From positions 5,456,001 to 5,520,000 of the forward strand of contig NZ_CP109442.1 in assembly GCF_036227205.1 (NCBI RefSeq): a stretch of DNA of 64,000 nt, in the 5' to 3' direction. The notes beneath the pieces were generated by a model. The model was not told the origin of the DNA and searched no databases. It saw nothing but the letters and a program-made list of their open reading frames with translations. Made by a program: the position numbers and the translations under genes. Position 1 is the stretch's first letter. Every line of letters begins with the position of its first letter. Origin of the DNA: Amycolatopsis sp. NBC_01480. Its GTDB lineage: Bacteria; Actinomycetota; Actinomycetes; Mycobacteriales; Pseudonocardiaceae. Below are positions 7,220-18,446 of this stretch, in pieces.

Positions 7220-8502
7220 GACGCCACCGCCTTGTCGAGCGCCTGGTCCAGATCCCAGAGGATGTCCTCGACGTCCTCCAGCCCGACCGAAAGCCGGATC
7301 AGGTCCGGGCCGACGCCGGCCGCCGCGAGCTGGTCGTCGGACAGCTGTGCGTGCGTGGTGGACGCGGGGTGGATGACCAGCGTGCGCGCGTCCCCGACGT
7401 TCGCCAGGTGCGACAGCAGCTCGACCGACTCGACGAACTTCTCGCCCGCCGCGCGGCCGCCGTTCACGCCGAAGGAGAACACCGCGCCCGGGCCCGCGGG
7501 CAGGTACTTCGCGGCCAGCTCGTGCTGCGGGTGGTCCGGCAGCCCGGCGTACCCGACCCACGCCACCCGCGGGTCGGCCTTCAGGTACTCGGCGACGGCG
7601 CGCGCGTTCGCCACGTGCGCGTCCATCCGTTGCGGCAGCGTCTCCACGCCCTGAAGCAGCAGGAACGCGGAGTGCGGCGACAGTACGGCGCCGATGTCTC
7701 GCAGCTGCTCCGCGCGAAGCCGCGTACAGAAGGCGTACTCGCCGAAGTTCTCCCAGTACTTGAGGCCGCCGTACGAGTCGACGGTCTCGGTCATCCGCGG
7801 GAATTTGCCGTTGCCCCAATTGAAAGTGCCCGCTTCGACGACCACGCCGCCGAGCGTGGTGCCGTGTCCGCCGAGGAACTTCGTCGCGGAGTGCAGCACG
7901 ATGTCCGCGCCGTGCTCGATCGGGCGGCAGAGGTACGGCGTGGCCAGCGTCGCGTCGACCACCAGCGGGATGTCGTGCGAGTGCGCGAGGTCCGCCAGCG
8001 CCGCGAGGTCGGCGATCTCGCCGCTCGGGTTGCCGATCACCTCGGTGTAGATCAGCCGGGTCCGGTCCGTGACGGCTGCGGCGTAGTCCTCGATGCCGCC
8101 GCGCACGAAGGTCGTCTCGACGCCGAAGCGCGCGAGCGTGCCGGTCAGTTGCGTGACGGTGCCGCCGTACAGCCCGCTCGCCGAAACGATGTGGTCGCCC
8201 GCCTCGGCGAGCGCGGTGAACGTCAGGAACTCCGCGGCCTGCCCGCTGGCCGTCGCGACGCCGCCGATCGCGCCCTCGAGACTGGCGATCCGCTCCTCGA
8301 ACGCCGCCACGGTCGGATTCCCGATGCGGCTGTAGACGTTCCCGTACTTCTGCAGCGCGAACAGGTTGGCGGCGTCGGCCGCGTCCTCGAACACGAAGCT
8401 GGTCGTCTGGTAGATCGGCACGGCGCGGGCGCCGGTCGCGGGGTCGGGCGTGCCGCCCGCGTGCAGGGCACGGGTGCGGAAGCCCCAGGTGCGTTCACTC
8501 AT
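7216..8502 (-). CDS. metY: O-acetylhomoserine sulfhydrylase
   Basis: PLP enzyme of the Cys/Met gamma-family that makes homocysteine from O-acetylhomoserine and sulfide. At 428 residues it has the longer MetY type rather than the ~390-residue MetB/MetZ type. Motifs: [11 protein letters not shown] at the start, [45 protein letters not shown], and the PLP lysine in [17 protein letters not shown]. The C-terminal half has [11 protein letters not shown] and [13 protein letters not shown], as in homologues. Start is ATG 8502. It precedes the CoA-binding gene with a four-base overlap. No SAM riboswitch is visible in the short upstream gap. Confidence 0.94.
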   Translation of the reverse strand: MSERTWGFRTRALHAGGTPDPATGARAVPIYQTTSFVFEDAADAANLFALQKYGNVYSRIGNPTVAAFEERIASLEGAIGGVATASGQAAEFLTFTALAEAGDHIVSASGLYGGTVTQLTGTLARFGVETTFVRGGIEDYAAAVTDRTRLIYTEVIGNPSGEIADLAALADLAHSHDIPLVVDATLATPYLCRPIEHGADIVLHSATKFLGGHGTTLGGVVVEAGTFNWGNGKFPRMTETVDSYGGLKYWENFGEYAFCTRLRAEQLRDIGAVLSPHSAFLLLQGVETLPQRMDAHVANARAVAEYLKADPRVAWVGYAGLPDHPQHELAAKYLPAGPGAVFSFGVNGGRAAGEKFVESVELLSHLANVGDARTLVIHPASTTHAQLSDDQLAAAGVGPDLIRLSVGLEDVEDILWDLDQALDKAVAS

Positions 8503-8576
8503 CGCCGGCCACGCTACCCACGTCGCCGCGGCGGGGCCATCCTTCCCGCAGGGTGACCAGGACCGATTCGATCCCC

Positions 8577-9164
8577 CTAGCCCAGTGCCGCACGAAGCCG
8601 CGCTTCGCGTTCTTCGGGCTTCTGACGCGGGCAGCTGACGCACTTCGGGTTGCCCGCTTCGTAGATCAGGCAGCACGACACGCGCTTCACGGCGAGCGTC
8701 CGTCCGACAGTCACGTAGCGAGGACGCGGCAAGCCCAGCCCGATGGACGCCACGATCTCCTCCGCGCGTTCCGGCGCCGAAGCCCACAGAAGCCGGTTCG
8801 CGATCGAGTCCGTCGCGATGGCGCCCAGCGCCCGGGGATTCGCGGAGGTGACCGAGGCGATCGTCGTGATGGCTGTGCCGAGCGAAGCGGCGAACGCCGG
8901 GCCGAGCGGGCCTCGAAGCGGCCGGAGTGAGCGGGCGCCGAGGAACCGGCCGTCCGGCGTCAGGTCCAGCTCCACGGCGTCGAGCGACGGGTCGAGCACG
9001 TCCGCGGCGAGAGACTCCAGCGTCGGCGCCACCAGTACCGACGACAGCGAGTACCACCAGATCGTGCCGAGCACGTTGGCCGGCGCGGGGCCGTACAGCT
9101 TCGCTGCGCCGTCGACGCGGGCGCGCACCCACGAAGCGTCAGCCAGCAGCGAAGCGGGAGTCAC
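8577..9164 (-). CDS. FhuF-like (2Fe-2S) protein, siderophore-iron reductase family
   Basis: A 195-residue protein whose C-terminus carries the FhuF-type cluster motif CC-x10-C-x2-C (SCCLIYEAGNPKCVSCP), which binds a 2Fe-2S cluster used to reduce ferric iron from siderophores. Upstream are WYSLSSVLVAPTLESL and LLWASAPERAEEIV, also family-like. No siderophore genes are adjacent, so a specific substrate cannot be given. The GTG start overlaps the stop of the upstream methyltransferase gene (GTGA), so it is likely cotranslated with it. Confidence 0.85.
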   Translation of the reverse strand: MTPASLLADASWVRARVDGAAKLYGPAPANVLGTIWWYSLSSVLVAPTLESLAADVLDPSLDAVELDLTPDGRFLGARSLRPLRGPLGPAFAASLGTAITTIASVTSANPRALGAIATDSIANRLLWASAPERAEEIVASIGLGLPRPRYVTVGRTLAVKRVSCCLIYEAGNPKCVSCPRQKPEEREARLRAALG

Positions 9165-10015
9165 GCGTCCTTCCTACGCCACACACTCACGCCGACGGCG
9201 AGCGTCACGTCGCGGCCTTCGGCGGCCAGCAGGCGGGAACGGCGGTCGTCGCGGTCGAGGTGGAAGCCGGCGGGGCCCATGGCCACGACGTCGTGCACCT
9301 GCTGGGCGGTGAACGGCGCCGTGTGCACCACGTCGGCCCGGCTGACCCGCGCGAAGTGGTCCCCGAGCGCCGTTTCCAGGCGCTCTTCCTTCCGCTCGTC
9401 CACCGACAGCACCAGGTCGCCCAGCTCGGCCAGGTGCCCGGGCAGCGGCGCGGCCACCACGAGCCGCCCGCCTGGCTCGAGCACCCGGTGGAACTCGGCG
9501 GCGTTGCGCGGGGAGAAAACGTCGAGCACCACCGACGCGACGCCGTCGCCCACCGGCCACGGCTCCCACAGGTTCCACACCGCCGCGCCGAGCCGCGGGT
9601 GCGCCCGCGCGGCCCGGCGCAGGGCGATGGCCGAGACGTCCAGCGCGAGCCCGGCGGCTTCGGGCGCCGCATCGAGCACTCGCGAGAGGTAATGGCCGGG
9701 CCCGGCGCCCGCGTCGACAATGAGTCCGGCGGTCCCCGAAACCACTCGCGAAAGCTCGTTTTCGAGGGGTGCGTACGCGCCCGAAGAAAGGAACGCGGCG
9801 CGGGCCTCGACCATCGGCGCCGTGTCGGCGGTGCCGGCCGGGATGCGCGCGTGCAACAGGTTCACGTAACCCTGTCTGGCTAGATCAAAAGAGTGGCCCG
9901 ATTCGCAACGCAGCGTGCGATCCGTTAGCCCGACCGGGCGGCCGCACACCGAACACCGCAGGGCGCGCACGACCCGGGGTGGCAGTGGGTCATTTCCGGG
10001 CCGGTCGGAGGTCAT
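9161..10015 (-). CDS. 23S rRNA (guanine-N1)-methyltransferase, RlmA family
   Basis: A 284-residue SAM-dependent methyltransferase with an N-terminal zinc finger (CSVCGRPVGL...CESGHSFD, then LARQGYVNLL), the hallmark of RlmA(I)/RlmA(II) enzymes that methylate G745 or G748 of 23S rRNA. Motif I is IVDAGAGPGHYLSRVL; motif IV region is VVLDVFSPRNAAEFHRVL. In gram-positives the G748 enzymes (TlrB relatives) can give tylosin-type macrolide resistance; whether this is a housekeeping or resistance version cannot be told. Start ATG 10015 is chosen because homology begins just after it; longer starts would run into the amt promoter. Confidence 0.88.
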   Translation of the reverse strand: MTSDRPGNDPLPPRVVRALRCSVCGRPVGLTDRTLRCESGHSFDLARQGYVNLLHARIPAGTADTAPMVEARAAFLSSGAYAPLENELSRVVSGTAGLIVDAGAGPGHYLSRVLDAAPEAAGLALDVSAIALRRAARAHPRLGAAVWNLWEPWPVGDGVASVVLDVFSPRNAAEFHRVLEPGGRLVVAAPLPGHLAELGDLVLSVDERKEERLETALGDHFARVSRADVVHTAPFTAQQVHDVVAMGPAGFHLDRDDRRSRLLAAEGRDVTLAVGVSVWRRKDA

Positions 10016-10068
10016 GGGCCTATTCGACCACGACGTTTCGTAACCGGACACTTCAGCCCAGGCGACCG

Positions 10069-10138
10069 GAAACCTGCCCGTAACAAGTCCGACCCGACAG
10101 TTCACGCACGCGAAACCTCAGCTGCCGCCTCGTGAAAC
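10069..10138. promoter_or_regulatory. GlnR-like binding boxes upstream of amt
   Basis: GlnR recognises GTnAC-n6-GAAAC half-sites spaced at 11 bases. At 10101-10138 the pattern is TTCAC-n6-GAAAC-n6-TGCCG-n6-GAAAC, with both GAAAC b-sites exactly 22 bases apart. Just upstream, 10069-10095 reads GAAAC-n6-GTAAC-n6-GACCC, another partly matching array. The first lies about 50 bases before the amt start, a usual activating position. Binding by GlnR is inferred from spacing and sequence; the second a-site is poor. Confidence 0.6.
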
Positions 10139-10188
10139 ACCGGAGTCCAAAACTTCCCGGGCAGTAACCCAGGGCACGGGAGGACGAT

Positions 10189-11909
<1,721 letters not shown>

Positions 11910-11921
11910 GCGCGAGGACAC

Positions 11922-14237
11922 ATGTCGCACGGGGGTGAGCTGGCCCAGGCCACCGAGCGGTTGCTCGAGGGCAGGCACGGCCGGCTGGGGGCGTCCGCAC
12001 TGCGGGCGGCCCTGGTCGACCTCTACGAATTCTGGCTCGGGAAGGGGGCCTCGGCGGCCGGCGTGGACACCGCGGAACCGGGTGTCGCGCTGGTCGCCGT
12101 AGGCGGTCTCGGGCGGCGGGAGCTGGTGCCGTTCTCCGATCTCGACCTGGTGCTCGTGCACAACGGGAACTCGCGCGTCGGCGAGATAGCCGACGCGCTG
12201 TGGTACCCGCTGTGGGACGCGAGGGTCGGTCTGGATCATTCGGTGCGGACTCCCGGCGAAGCGCTGAAAGTGGCTTCGGAGGATCTGCGCACGGCGCTCG
12301 GCCTGATCGACGCCCGGCACCTCGCCGGTGACGCCGAGCTGGCCGAGCGGCTGGCGTCCGCGGCGCGCGACCAGTGGCGGCGCACGGCTCGCAAGCGGCT
12401 CGACGAGCTGGCCGAGTCCGTTCGCGGGCGGTGGCGGCGCAGCGGTGAGATCGCGCAATCGGCCGAGCCCGACCTGAAACACGGGCGGGGCGGGCTGCGT
12501 GACTTCGCCGTGCTGGAAGCGCTTGCTGCCGCGCAGCTGACGGCCCGCCCGGGCGAGGAGCTGCTGGAGGCCAAGGGACTGCTGCTCGACGTCCGCACCG
12601 AGCTGCGGCGCGAACTGCGGCGGGAGCGGGACATCCTCAGCGCCCCGGAGGCCCAGCTGGTCGCGGCCGAGCTCGGCTTCGGCGACCGGTTCACGTTGGC
12701 GCGCAAGCTTTCCGGGGCCGGCCGGACGATCGCGTACGCGGTCGACGTGGCGCTGCGGTCCACTGTGGAGCCACCGAAGACCCGGTTCGGACGGCGTCCC
12801 TCGCGCACGCCGCTGGCCGAGGGCGTGGTGCTGCACGGCGCGGAGGTCTCGCTCGCGCGGGACGCCGTGCCGGCCAAGGACCCGGCGTTGCTGCTCCGGG
12901 TCGCGGCCGCCTCGGCGCGGACCGGGAACCCGATCGCGCACGGCACTCTGCGCGCGCTGGCGGAATCGGCGCCCGAGCTGCGCGCGCCGTGGCCGCCGGA
13001 CGCGCTGAACGCGCTCGTGGAACTGCTGGGCGCGGGGGAGGGACTGGTCGACGCCGTCGAGGCGCTGGACCGGACCGGGCTCTGGGCACGCCTGTTCCCG
13101 GAATGGGGCGCGGTGCGCGACCTGCCGCCGCGCTCGCCGGTGCACCAGTGGACGGTGGACCGGCACCTGGTGCAGGCCTGCGTCGAGGCGTCGAAGCTGA
13201 CCACCACGGTGGCGCGCCCGGACCTGCTGCTGATCGGCGCGCTGCTGCACGACATCGGCAAGGGCCGCGACGCGGACCACTCGGAGCTGGGCGCCAAGAT
13301 CTCCGCCCAGGTCGCGAAGCGGCTCGGCCTCCCGGACACGGACGTGGCGACGGTTTCGGCGATGGTGCGGCACCACCTGCTGCTGCCGCACACCGCGACC
13401 CGACGAGACATCGGCGACCCGGCGACGGTTTCGCGCGTGGTGAAGACGCTGGACAACAGCGTTGTGCTGCTGGACCTGCTGCACGCGCTGACCCAGGCGG
13501 ACTCGCTGGCCACCGGCCCCGGCGTGTGGACGGACTGGAAGGCCCGGCTGCTCGCCGAACTGGTCTCCGGCTGCGAGGAAGTCTTACACGGCAAGGGTTT
13601 CTCGGCACCCGAGCCGATGGACGCCGAACAGCGTGAGCTGGTGGCCGCGGCCGTGCGCTCGGGCACCGGCGAGGTCCGGATCAGCGCGCACGGCAAGGTC
13701 GTCACGGTGGTGCTGGCCGTGCCGGCGCGGGCGGAGCTGCTGGCCCCCGCGGCGGGCGTGCTGGCGCTGAACTCGCTCGAGGTGCACTCGGCGATCCTGC
13801 GCGGACACGACGGCGGCCGCGCGGGCGTCTTCACGGCGTCGCCGAAGTTCGGCTCGCTGCCGGACCCGGCGTTGCTGCGCGAGCAGTTCGCGCGCGCGGT
13901 GGCGGGCACGCTGCCGTTGACCCAACGCCTGGCGGCGAAGGAGCGCGACTACTCGTCGGGTTCGGCCCCGGCGGTGTCACCGAAGGTGCTGTGGTTCGAC
14001 GACGAGACGAGCGGCTCGGACACCGTGGTCCTCGAACTGCGCGCGGCGGACCGCATCGGCCTGCTTTTCCGCGTGGCGGGCGCTTTCCGCCGCTGCGAGG
14101 CCGAAGTCCGCTGGGCCAAGGTGGCCACCCTCGGCGGCGCCGTGGTCGACTCCTTCGCCGTGACCCCGCGCTCGGGCCACGTCGACGCCGCCTGGCGGGC
14201 CAAGGTCGAGGAAGCAGTGCTCGGCGCCTCTTCTTGA
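11922..14237 (+). CDS. glnD: [Protein-PII] nucleotidyltransferase GlnD
   Basis: A 771-residue bifunctional enzyme that adds and removes nucleotide on P-II. Domain order: N-terminal nucleotidyltransferase with GGLGRRELVPFSDLDLVLV (GG..GR..L..SD.D), the GlnD-type linker (KHGRGGLRDFAVLEAL), an HD phosphohydrolase domain with LLIGALLHDIGKGRDADH around residue 440, and two C-terminal ACT-type glutamine sensor regions, the last at VVLELRAADRIGLLFRVAGAFRRC. It completes the amt-glnB-glnD operon conserved in actinobacteria, where the activity is usually adenylylation. Confidence 0.95.
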   Translation: MSHGGELAQATERLLEGRHGRLGASALRAALVDLYEFWLGKGASAAGVDTAEPGVALVAVGGLGRRELVPFSDLDLVLVHNGNSRVGEIADALWYPLWDARVGLDHSVRTPGEALKVASEDLRTALGLIDARHLAGDAELAERLASAARDQWRRTARKRLDELAESVRGRWRRSGEIAQSAEPDLKHGRGGLRDFAVLEALAAAQLTARPGEELLEAKGLLLDVRTELRRELRRERDILSAPEAQLVAAELGFGDRFTLARKLSGAGRTIAYAVDVALRSTVEPPKTRFGRRPSRTPLAEGVVLHGAEVSLARDAVPAKDPALLLRVAAASARTGNPIAHGTLRALAESAPELRAPWPPDALNALVELLGAGEGLVDAVEALDRTGLWARLFPEWGAVRDLPPRSPVHQWTVDRHLVQACVEASKLTTTVARPDLLLIGALLHDIGKGRDADHSELGAKISAQVAKRLGLPDTDVATVSAMVRHHLLLPHTATRRDIGDPATVSRVVKTLDNSVVLLDLLHALTQADSLATGPGVWTDWKARLLAELVSGCEEVLHGKGFSAPEPMDAEQRELVAAAVRSGTGEVRISAHGKVVTVVLAVPARAELLAPAAGVLALNSLEVHSAILRGHDGGRAGVFTASPKFGSLPDPALLREQFARAVAGTLPLTQRLAAKERDYSSGSAPAVSPKVLWFDDETSGSDTVVLELRAADRIGLLFRVAGAFRRCEAEVRWAKVATLGGAVVDSFAVTPRSGHVDAAWRAKVEEAVLGASS

Positions 14238-14362
14238 GCGGTGTGACGGCGGCCGTTGTGAGAGCCGCCGTCACACGTTCGGGGTGTCGTGGCAGCGACG
14301 GCCGGTGCCGGTGGCAGTATGGCGCGGGTCCGGAGCGGCTGTGCAGACGGCGGGGGTGGGCG

Positions 14363-14743
14363 GTGCAGGGTCCCGAGCGGAATCTCCCGAGGCTTTCCCT
14401 GCCGCCGACCGTGGTCGCGGCGCATCTGCGGTCGTGTGCGGAAGAGCTGGCCGGGTCGTTGCGCAGTGATGGGCAGACGGCGACGCTCGCGGAGATCTCC
14501 GAGGTCGTCACGCAGCTGGTCGCCGGGCAGCATGCGCTCGCGCACGCGCTGGCCGGGCTCGCCGGACGGGTGGACGCCCGCAGCGGCGCGCTCGCGGCGG
14601 CCGCGACCGTGGACGTCGAAGTGGTCACCGAAGTGCTCCAGGCGGCGGCGTGCGCGGTGGGCTGTTCGGCGGAGGCACTCGCCGAGGCCGAGCCGTCGTT
14701 CGAATGTGTGAGCGAATCCGCGGGGCCTGACACCCGTTTGTAG
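14363..14743 (+). CDS. conserved hypothetical protein, 126 residues
   Basis: A small soluble, mostly helical protein starting at GTG 14363 after a G-rich Shine-Dalgarno-like stretch. Readable parts are LSLPPTVVAAHLRSCAEELA, SEVVTQLVAGQHALAHALAGLAGRVDAR and an Ala-rich helix. The spacing of Ala and Leu suggests two or three helices that may form a bundle. High third-position GC supports coding. I do not recognise the family. It lies between glnD and ku on the same strand, about 125 bases after glnD, and may be a separate transcript. Confidence 0.6.
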   Translation: MQGPERNLPRLSLPPTVVAAHLRSCAEELAGSLRSDGQTATLAEISEVVTQLVAGQHALAHALAGLAGRVDARSGALAAAATVDVEVVTEVLQAAACAVGCSAEALAEAEPSFECVSESAGPDTRL

Positions 14744-14795
14744 CTGTCGCCGGGACGACGTCCTTCCTTAGCCTTGGAGCTGCGGAGGTGTCGCG

Positions 14796-15659
14796 ATGCG
14801 CGCGGTGTGGAAGGGCACGATCGGATTCGGCGACTACGCCATTCCGGTGAAGGCGTACAGCGCGGTGGGGGAGCACGCCGTCCCGCTGCACCAGGTGCAC
14901 GAGCCGGACGGCGGGCGGGTCCGGGTGCGGCGCGTGTGCGAGGTCGACGGCGCGGACGTGCCGGACGCGGAGATCGTCAAGGGCTACCCGGTGCCGGGCG
15001 GTGACGTCGTGGTGCTCACCGAGGACGACCTCGCGCGGCTACCCTCGCCCCCGGCGGACACGATCGACGTCCACGGCTTCGTGCCGGCCTCCGACATCGA
15101 CCCGGTGTGCTTCGCGAAGAGCTACTACCTGGAGCCCGAGCCCGCGGGGACGAAGCCGTACGTGCTGCTGGCTTCGGCGTTGCTCGAGACGGAGCGCGTG
15201 GCCGTCGTGAAGGTCGCGCTGCGGCGTCGCGAAACGCTCGCTGCGTTGCGCGTACGGGACCAGACGATCGTGCTGCAAACCCTGCTCTGGCCCGACGAGG
15301 TGCGCCGGCCGGACTTCGCCTTCCTGCACGAGGACGTCGACCTCCGGCGCGGCGAGCTGAGACGCGCGGTGAACCTGGTCGAGGAGCTGGGCGCCGACCT
15401 CGCGTCGTACACCGATCAGCACCGCGAAGCGCTGGAAGCGCTGATCCGGGCGAAGGCGGAAGGCGGCGACGTCGAACGGCCGACCGGGCGCGAACAGGAC
15501 GAAGGCGTCACGCGGTTGCTGATGGCGTTGCAGCAGAGGACAGTTGACTCGGACCCGGCGCCGGTCGAGACTGCGCGCGCGGCCGCGGCGATGGCGTCGC
15601 GAGCCAGGGCGGCGGCGCGGAAAGCCGCATCGAGGCGGGGATTGAGTAGTTCTACGTAG
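14796..15659 (+). CDS. ku: Ku protein (non-homologous end joining)
   Basis: Bacterial Ku homodimer encircles DNA ends and recruits LigD. The 287-residue protein begins MRAVWKGTIGFGDYAIPVKAY, as nearly all bacterial Ku do (WKG.I.FG), then LHQVHEPDGG, VKGYPVPGGDVVVLTEDDL, IDPVCFAKSYYLEP and YVLLASALLETERVAVVKVALRRRE. After the ring domain the C-terminal tail (from about residue 245) is Ala/Arg-rich, as in many actinobacterial Ku proteins, and may bind DNA non-specifically. No ligD gene is beside it in the window. Confidence 0.95.
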   Translation: MRAVWKGTIGFGDYAIPVKAYSAVGEHAVPLHQVHEPDGGRVRVRRVCEVDGADVPDAEIVKGYPVPGGDVVVLTEDDLARLPSPPADTIDVHGFVPASDIDPVCFAKSYYLEPEPAGTKPYVLLASALLETERVAVVKVALRRRETLAALRVRDQTIVLQTLLWPDEVRRPDFAFLHEDVDLRRGELRRAVNLVEELGADLASYTDQHREALEALIRAKAEGGDVERPTGREQDEGVTRLLMALQQRTVDSDPAPVETARAAAAMASRARAAARKAASRRGLSSST

Positions 15660-16114
15660 CCCTTCTTGGGGGTCTTCACGCTGCCCGCGCGCGGCCTTCT
15701 CGGGCAGGCTTCTCCCCAACACACGGCGGAAGCCACTCGCCCGGTACTGGGGGTCCGGCGAGCGGGGCGAGCAGGTCCCGCCGGTGTGCACGCGGCGGGA
15801 GGCTCCCGGGGAGGTGAGTCCTTCCGCCAAGGTTCCGGGGCCGGCCGTTGGGGAGCGGCCGCGTCCCGGAACCCCTGGGGGCCACGCGGGGTCCTGGGAC
15901 CGGCCCGGGGAGGGGCCGTGCTCCCGGGGCCCCGTTTTCCTTGTGCGCCAACGGTTTCCCGGTCACCTGAGTAGTTGCCCTCACCCGGATCGGGTGACTT
16001 CACGCTGCCGGCGGCCCCGGCGCTCCGGGCAGACTGCCGAGCGCGGCGGGCCCGGCCCGTCCAGGGGTTCCGGGGCCGGTCGAGGGCGCAGGCCCCGGAA
16101 CCGCCCGGACGGCC
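15660..16114. other. 455-base GC-rich intergenic region with a dyad
   Basis: No convincing gene: open frames on both strands are Arg/Pro/Gly-rich and lack codon bias or a ribosome site. CTTCACGCTGCC occurs twice (near 15673 and 16001), suggesting a decayed duplication. A short dyad TCACCCG-GAT-CGGGTGA lies at 15981-15997 and may be part of a terminator between the converging ku and marR transcripts. Confidence 0.5.
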
Positions 16115-16567
16115 TCAGGCCTCGGCGACGCGCACGAGCAGCTCCGACGCCAGCCGCAGCAGCTGCTGTTCGGTGGGGCTCAGCGAGCGGTCCATCGCCG
16201 ACGCCAGCCACCGTTCGCGCTGCACCGAGTACTCCCGCAGCACGGCCCGTCCGGCGGCGGTGATGTCGAGCAGCGAGCGACGGCCGTCCGACGGGTCCGG
16301 GGCCCGCGTGATCAGCTCGCGCGAAGTCAGCGTCGCCAGCACGCGCGTGAGCGACTGCGGATGGATCCGTTCGGCCTCCGCCAGCTCGCCCGGCGTGTGG
16401 GTCCCCCCGCGGTAAAGCCGCGAAAGCACGGCGAGCACGGTCGGGCCGGGGGCCGGCGCGTCGGCCTCGGCACGCATCCGCCAGTTGAGCCGGCCGACCC
16501 CTTCGCGGACCACGCGCGCCAGCGACGCCAGCTCGTCGGCGCGGGCGGGCGCATCGAGTTCGGTCAT
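16115..16567 (-). CDS. MarR-family transcriptional regulator
   Basis: A 150-residue winged-helix repressor. The recognition region is TPGELAEAERIHPQSLTRVLATLTSRELITRAPDPSDGRRSLLDITAAGRAVL: the helix-turn-helix followed by the DxxDGRR wing characteristic of MarR proteins. It follows the ABC exporter gene by nine bases on the same strand, so exporter and regulator form an operon that is probably autoregulated through the palindromes upstream of the exporter. The inducing ligand is unknown; drug efflux is the usual setting for this pairing. Confidence 0.9.
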   Translation of the reverse strand: MTELDAPARADELASLARVVREGVGRLNWRMRAEADAPAPGPTVLAVLSRLYRGGTHTPGELAEAERIHPQSLTRVLATLTSRELITRAPDPSDGRRSLLDITAAGRAVLREYSVQRERWLASAMDRSLSPTEQQLLRLASELLVRVAEA

Positions 16568-16576
16568 CCCGCCACA

Positions 16577-18370
16577 TTAGGCGATTTCCCCGCGCACCAG
16601 CCGCGCGTACCGGCCGTCGAGCGCCAGCAGCTCCGCGTGCGTGCCGCGCTCGGCGATCCGGCCCGCGTCCAGCACCACGATCTGGTCCGCGTGCTCCACA
16701 GCGGACAGCCGGTGCGCGATGGTGAGCGTGGTGCGCCCGGCCGCGAGCCGGTCCAGCTCCGCCTGCACGGAGCGCTCCGTGCGGTTGTCCAGCGCGCTCG
16801 TCGCCTCATCGAGGATCAGCACGGGCGGGTTGCGCAACAGGATCCGCGCGATCGCCATCCGCTGCTTCTCCCCGCCGGAGAACCGGTAACCGCGCTGGCC
16901 GACGACGGTGTCGTAACCCTCCGGCAGCGCCGCGAGCGTGTCGTGGATATGGGCGGCCTTCGCGGCGCGCTCCAGCTCTTCGTCGGTGGCGTCCGGCTTC
17001 GCGAAGCGCAGGTTCTCTCGCACCGACGCGTGGAACAGGTACGTCTCCTGCGAAACCAGCCCGACGCCCTTGGCCAGCGACGCCAGCGTGACGTCGCGTA
17101 CGTCGGCACCGTCCACGCGTACCGAGCCTTCGGTCACCTCGTAGAGCCGCGCCACCAGGTACGCCAGCGTGGTCTTGCCCGAACCGGTGGACCCGACCAG
17201 CGCCGTGGTCGTCCCGGCCGGCACGTCGAGATCGATGTCGTGCAGGGTCCACGGCCCGGTTTCGTCGTAGCGGAACGACACCCCGCGCATCGAGACGCTG
17301 CCGCCGCCCACTTCCAGCTCCCGCGCGCCGGGCCGGTCGCCGATCTCCACCGGCAGGTCCAGCACCTCGAAGATCCGCCCGAACAGCGCCTTCGACGTGG
17401 CCACGTTCTGCCCCACCGACTGCATCGCGGTGGCCGGCCCCAGCAGCCGGTTCAGCATGCTGGTGAACGCGACCACGGTGCCGAGCGAAAACGGCGTCGC
17501 GCCGCCGGCCAGCGCCAGCCCGGCGATCCAGTAGACCAGCGCGGGGATGATCGTCAGGCTCATCGTCCGCGACGCCCGCTGCCAGCGCCCGGCCAGCGCG
17601 GCGTCGCGCTCCAGCGCCGCGATCTCCTTCGACTCCGCGGCGAAGCGCTGGCGCATGTCCCGCTCGTTGCCCATCGTCTTCGCCAGCAGCACGCCGGTGA
17701 CCGAAAGGGATTCCTCGACCAGCGTGGTCAGCCGTGCCATCCGCCAGGTCCGGCCGCGGGCCAGCGCCCGCCGCTTGGTGCCCAGCCGCAGCGTGAACAG
17801 CAGGAACAGCGGCACGACGACCAGCGAGAGCAGGGCGAGCTGCCAGTCCATCACCACCAGCGCCACGGCGATGGCGACGGTGGTGGTCCCGTTCTGCACC
17901 ACCGACCCGGCCGTCGTGGTGATCACGTTGTCGACGCCGCCGATGTCGTTGAACACCCGCGACAGCACCTCGCCGGTCTTCGTCCGGGTGAAGAAGCCGA
18001 GCGACATCCGCTGCAGCCGCCCGTAGACGGACACGCGCAGCTCGTTCATCACCCGCTGCCCGATCGTGTTGGACAGGCCGGTGGTCGCCACGCCGAGCGC
18101 GCCGCTGCCCAGCGAGGCGGCGATCATGCCGATCGCCAGCAGGCTGATCAGCAGCGTGTCCCGGTGCGGCAGCGCGTCGTCGAGGATCGCGCGGAGCAGG
18201 AACGGCGAGACCACGCCGAGCCCGGCCTGCAGGACCAGGAGGGCGAACAGCGCGGCCATCGGCCCGCGGTGCGGCCGGAACAGCGCTGCGATGCGGCTGA
18301 ACGGCACGTTCTCGTCGGTGTCGGCGGCCGGTTCGGCGAGCGCCGGACGCCGCGCCGTGGAAGAAGTCAT
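16577..18370 (-). CDS. ABC exporter, fused permease and ATPase
   Basis: A 597-residue type IV half-transporter that should work as a dimer. The N-terminal ~340 residues hold six membrane helices (for instance APMAALFALLVLQAGLGVV and ALLSLVVVPLFLLFTLRLG) with coupling segments. The C-terminal nucleotide-binding domain has Walker A GSTGSGKTT, Q-loop SQETYLF, signature FSGGEKQRMAIAR, Walker B PVLILDEATSALDN and an H-loop in IAHRLSAV. The MarR partner gene suggests export of a toxic compound; substrate is unknown. Start ATG 18370. Confidence 0.92.
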   Translation of the reverse strand: MTSSTARRPALAEPAADTDENVPFSRIAALFRPHRGPMAALFALLVLQAGLGVVSPFLLRAILDDALPHRDTLLISLLAIGMIAASLGSGALGVATTGLSNTIGQRVMNELRVSVYGRLQRMSLGFFTRTKTGEVLSRVFNDIGGVDNVITTTAGSVVQNGTTTVAIAVALVVMDWQLALLSLVVVPLFLLFTLRLGTKRRALARGRTWRMARLTTLVEESLSVTGVLLAKTMGNERDMRQRFAAESKEIAALERDAALAGRWQRASRTMSLTIIPALVYWIAGLALAGGATPFSLGTVVAFTSMLNRLLGPATAMQSVGQNVATSKALFGRIFEVLDLPVEIGDRPGARELEVGGGSVSMRGVSFRYDETGPWTLHDIDLDVPAGTTTALVGSTGSGKTTLAYLVARLYEVTEGSVRVDGADVRDVTLASLAKGVGLVSQETYLFHASVRENLRFAKPDATDEELERAAKAAHIHDTLAALPEGYDTVVGQRGYRFSGGEKQRMAIARILLRNPPVLILDEATSALDNRTERSVQAELDRLAAGRTTLTIAHRLSAVEHADQIVVLDAGRIAERGTHAELLALDGRYARLVRGEIA

Positions 18371-18446
18371 ACGCAGATGTTTAACGATTTTCGCGGTCGA
18401 GTCGAGTGTTTTTCTTGCCTTGACTCAGTGTCGGACTTCGAGTTAT

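Noticed and set aside
8503..8576. SAM riboswitch for metY
   Set aside because: The gap is only 74 bases and shows no conserved riboswitch core; metY is behind an FhuF-like gene on the same strand.
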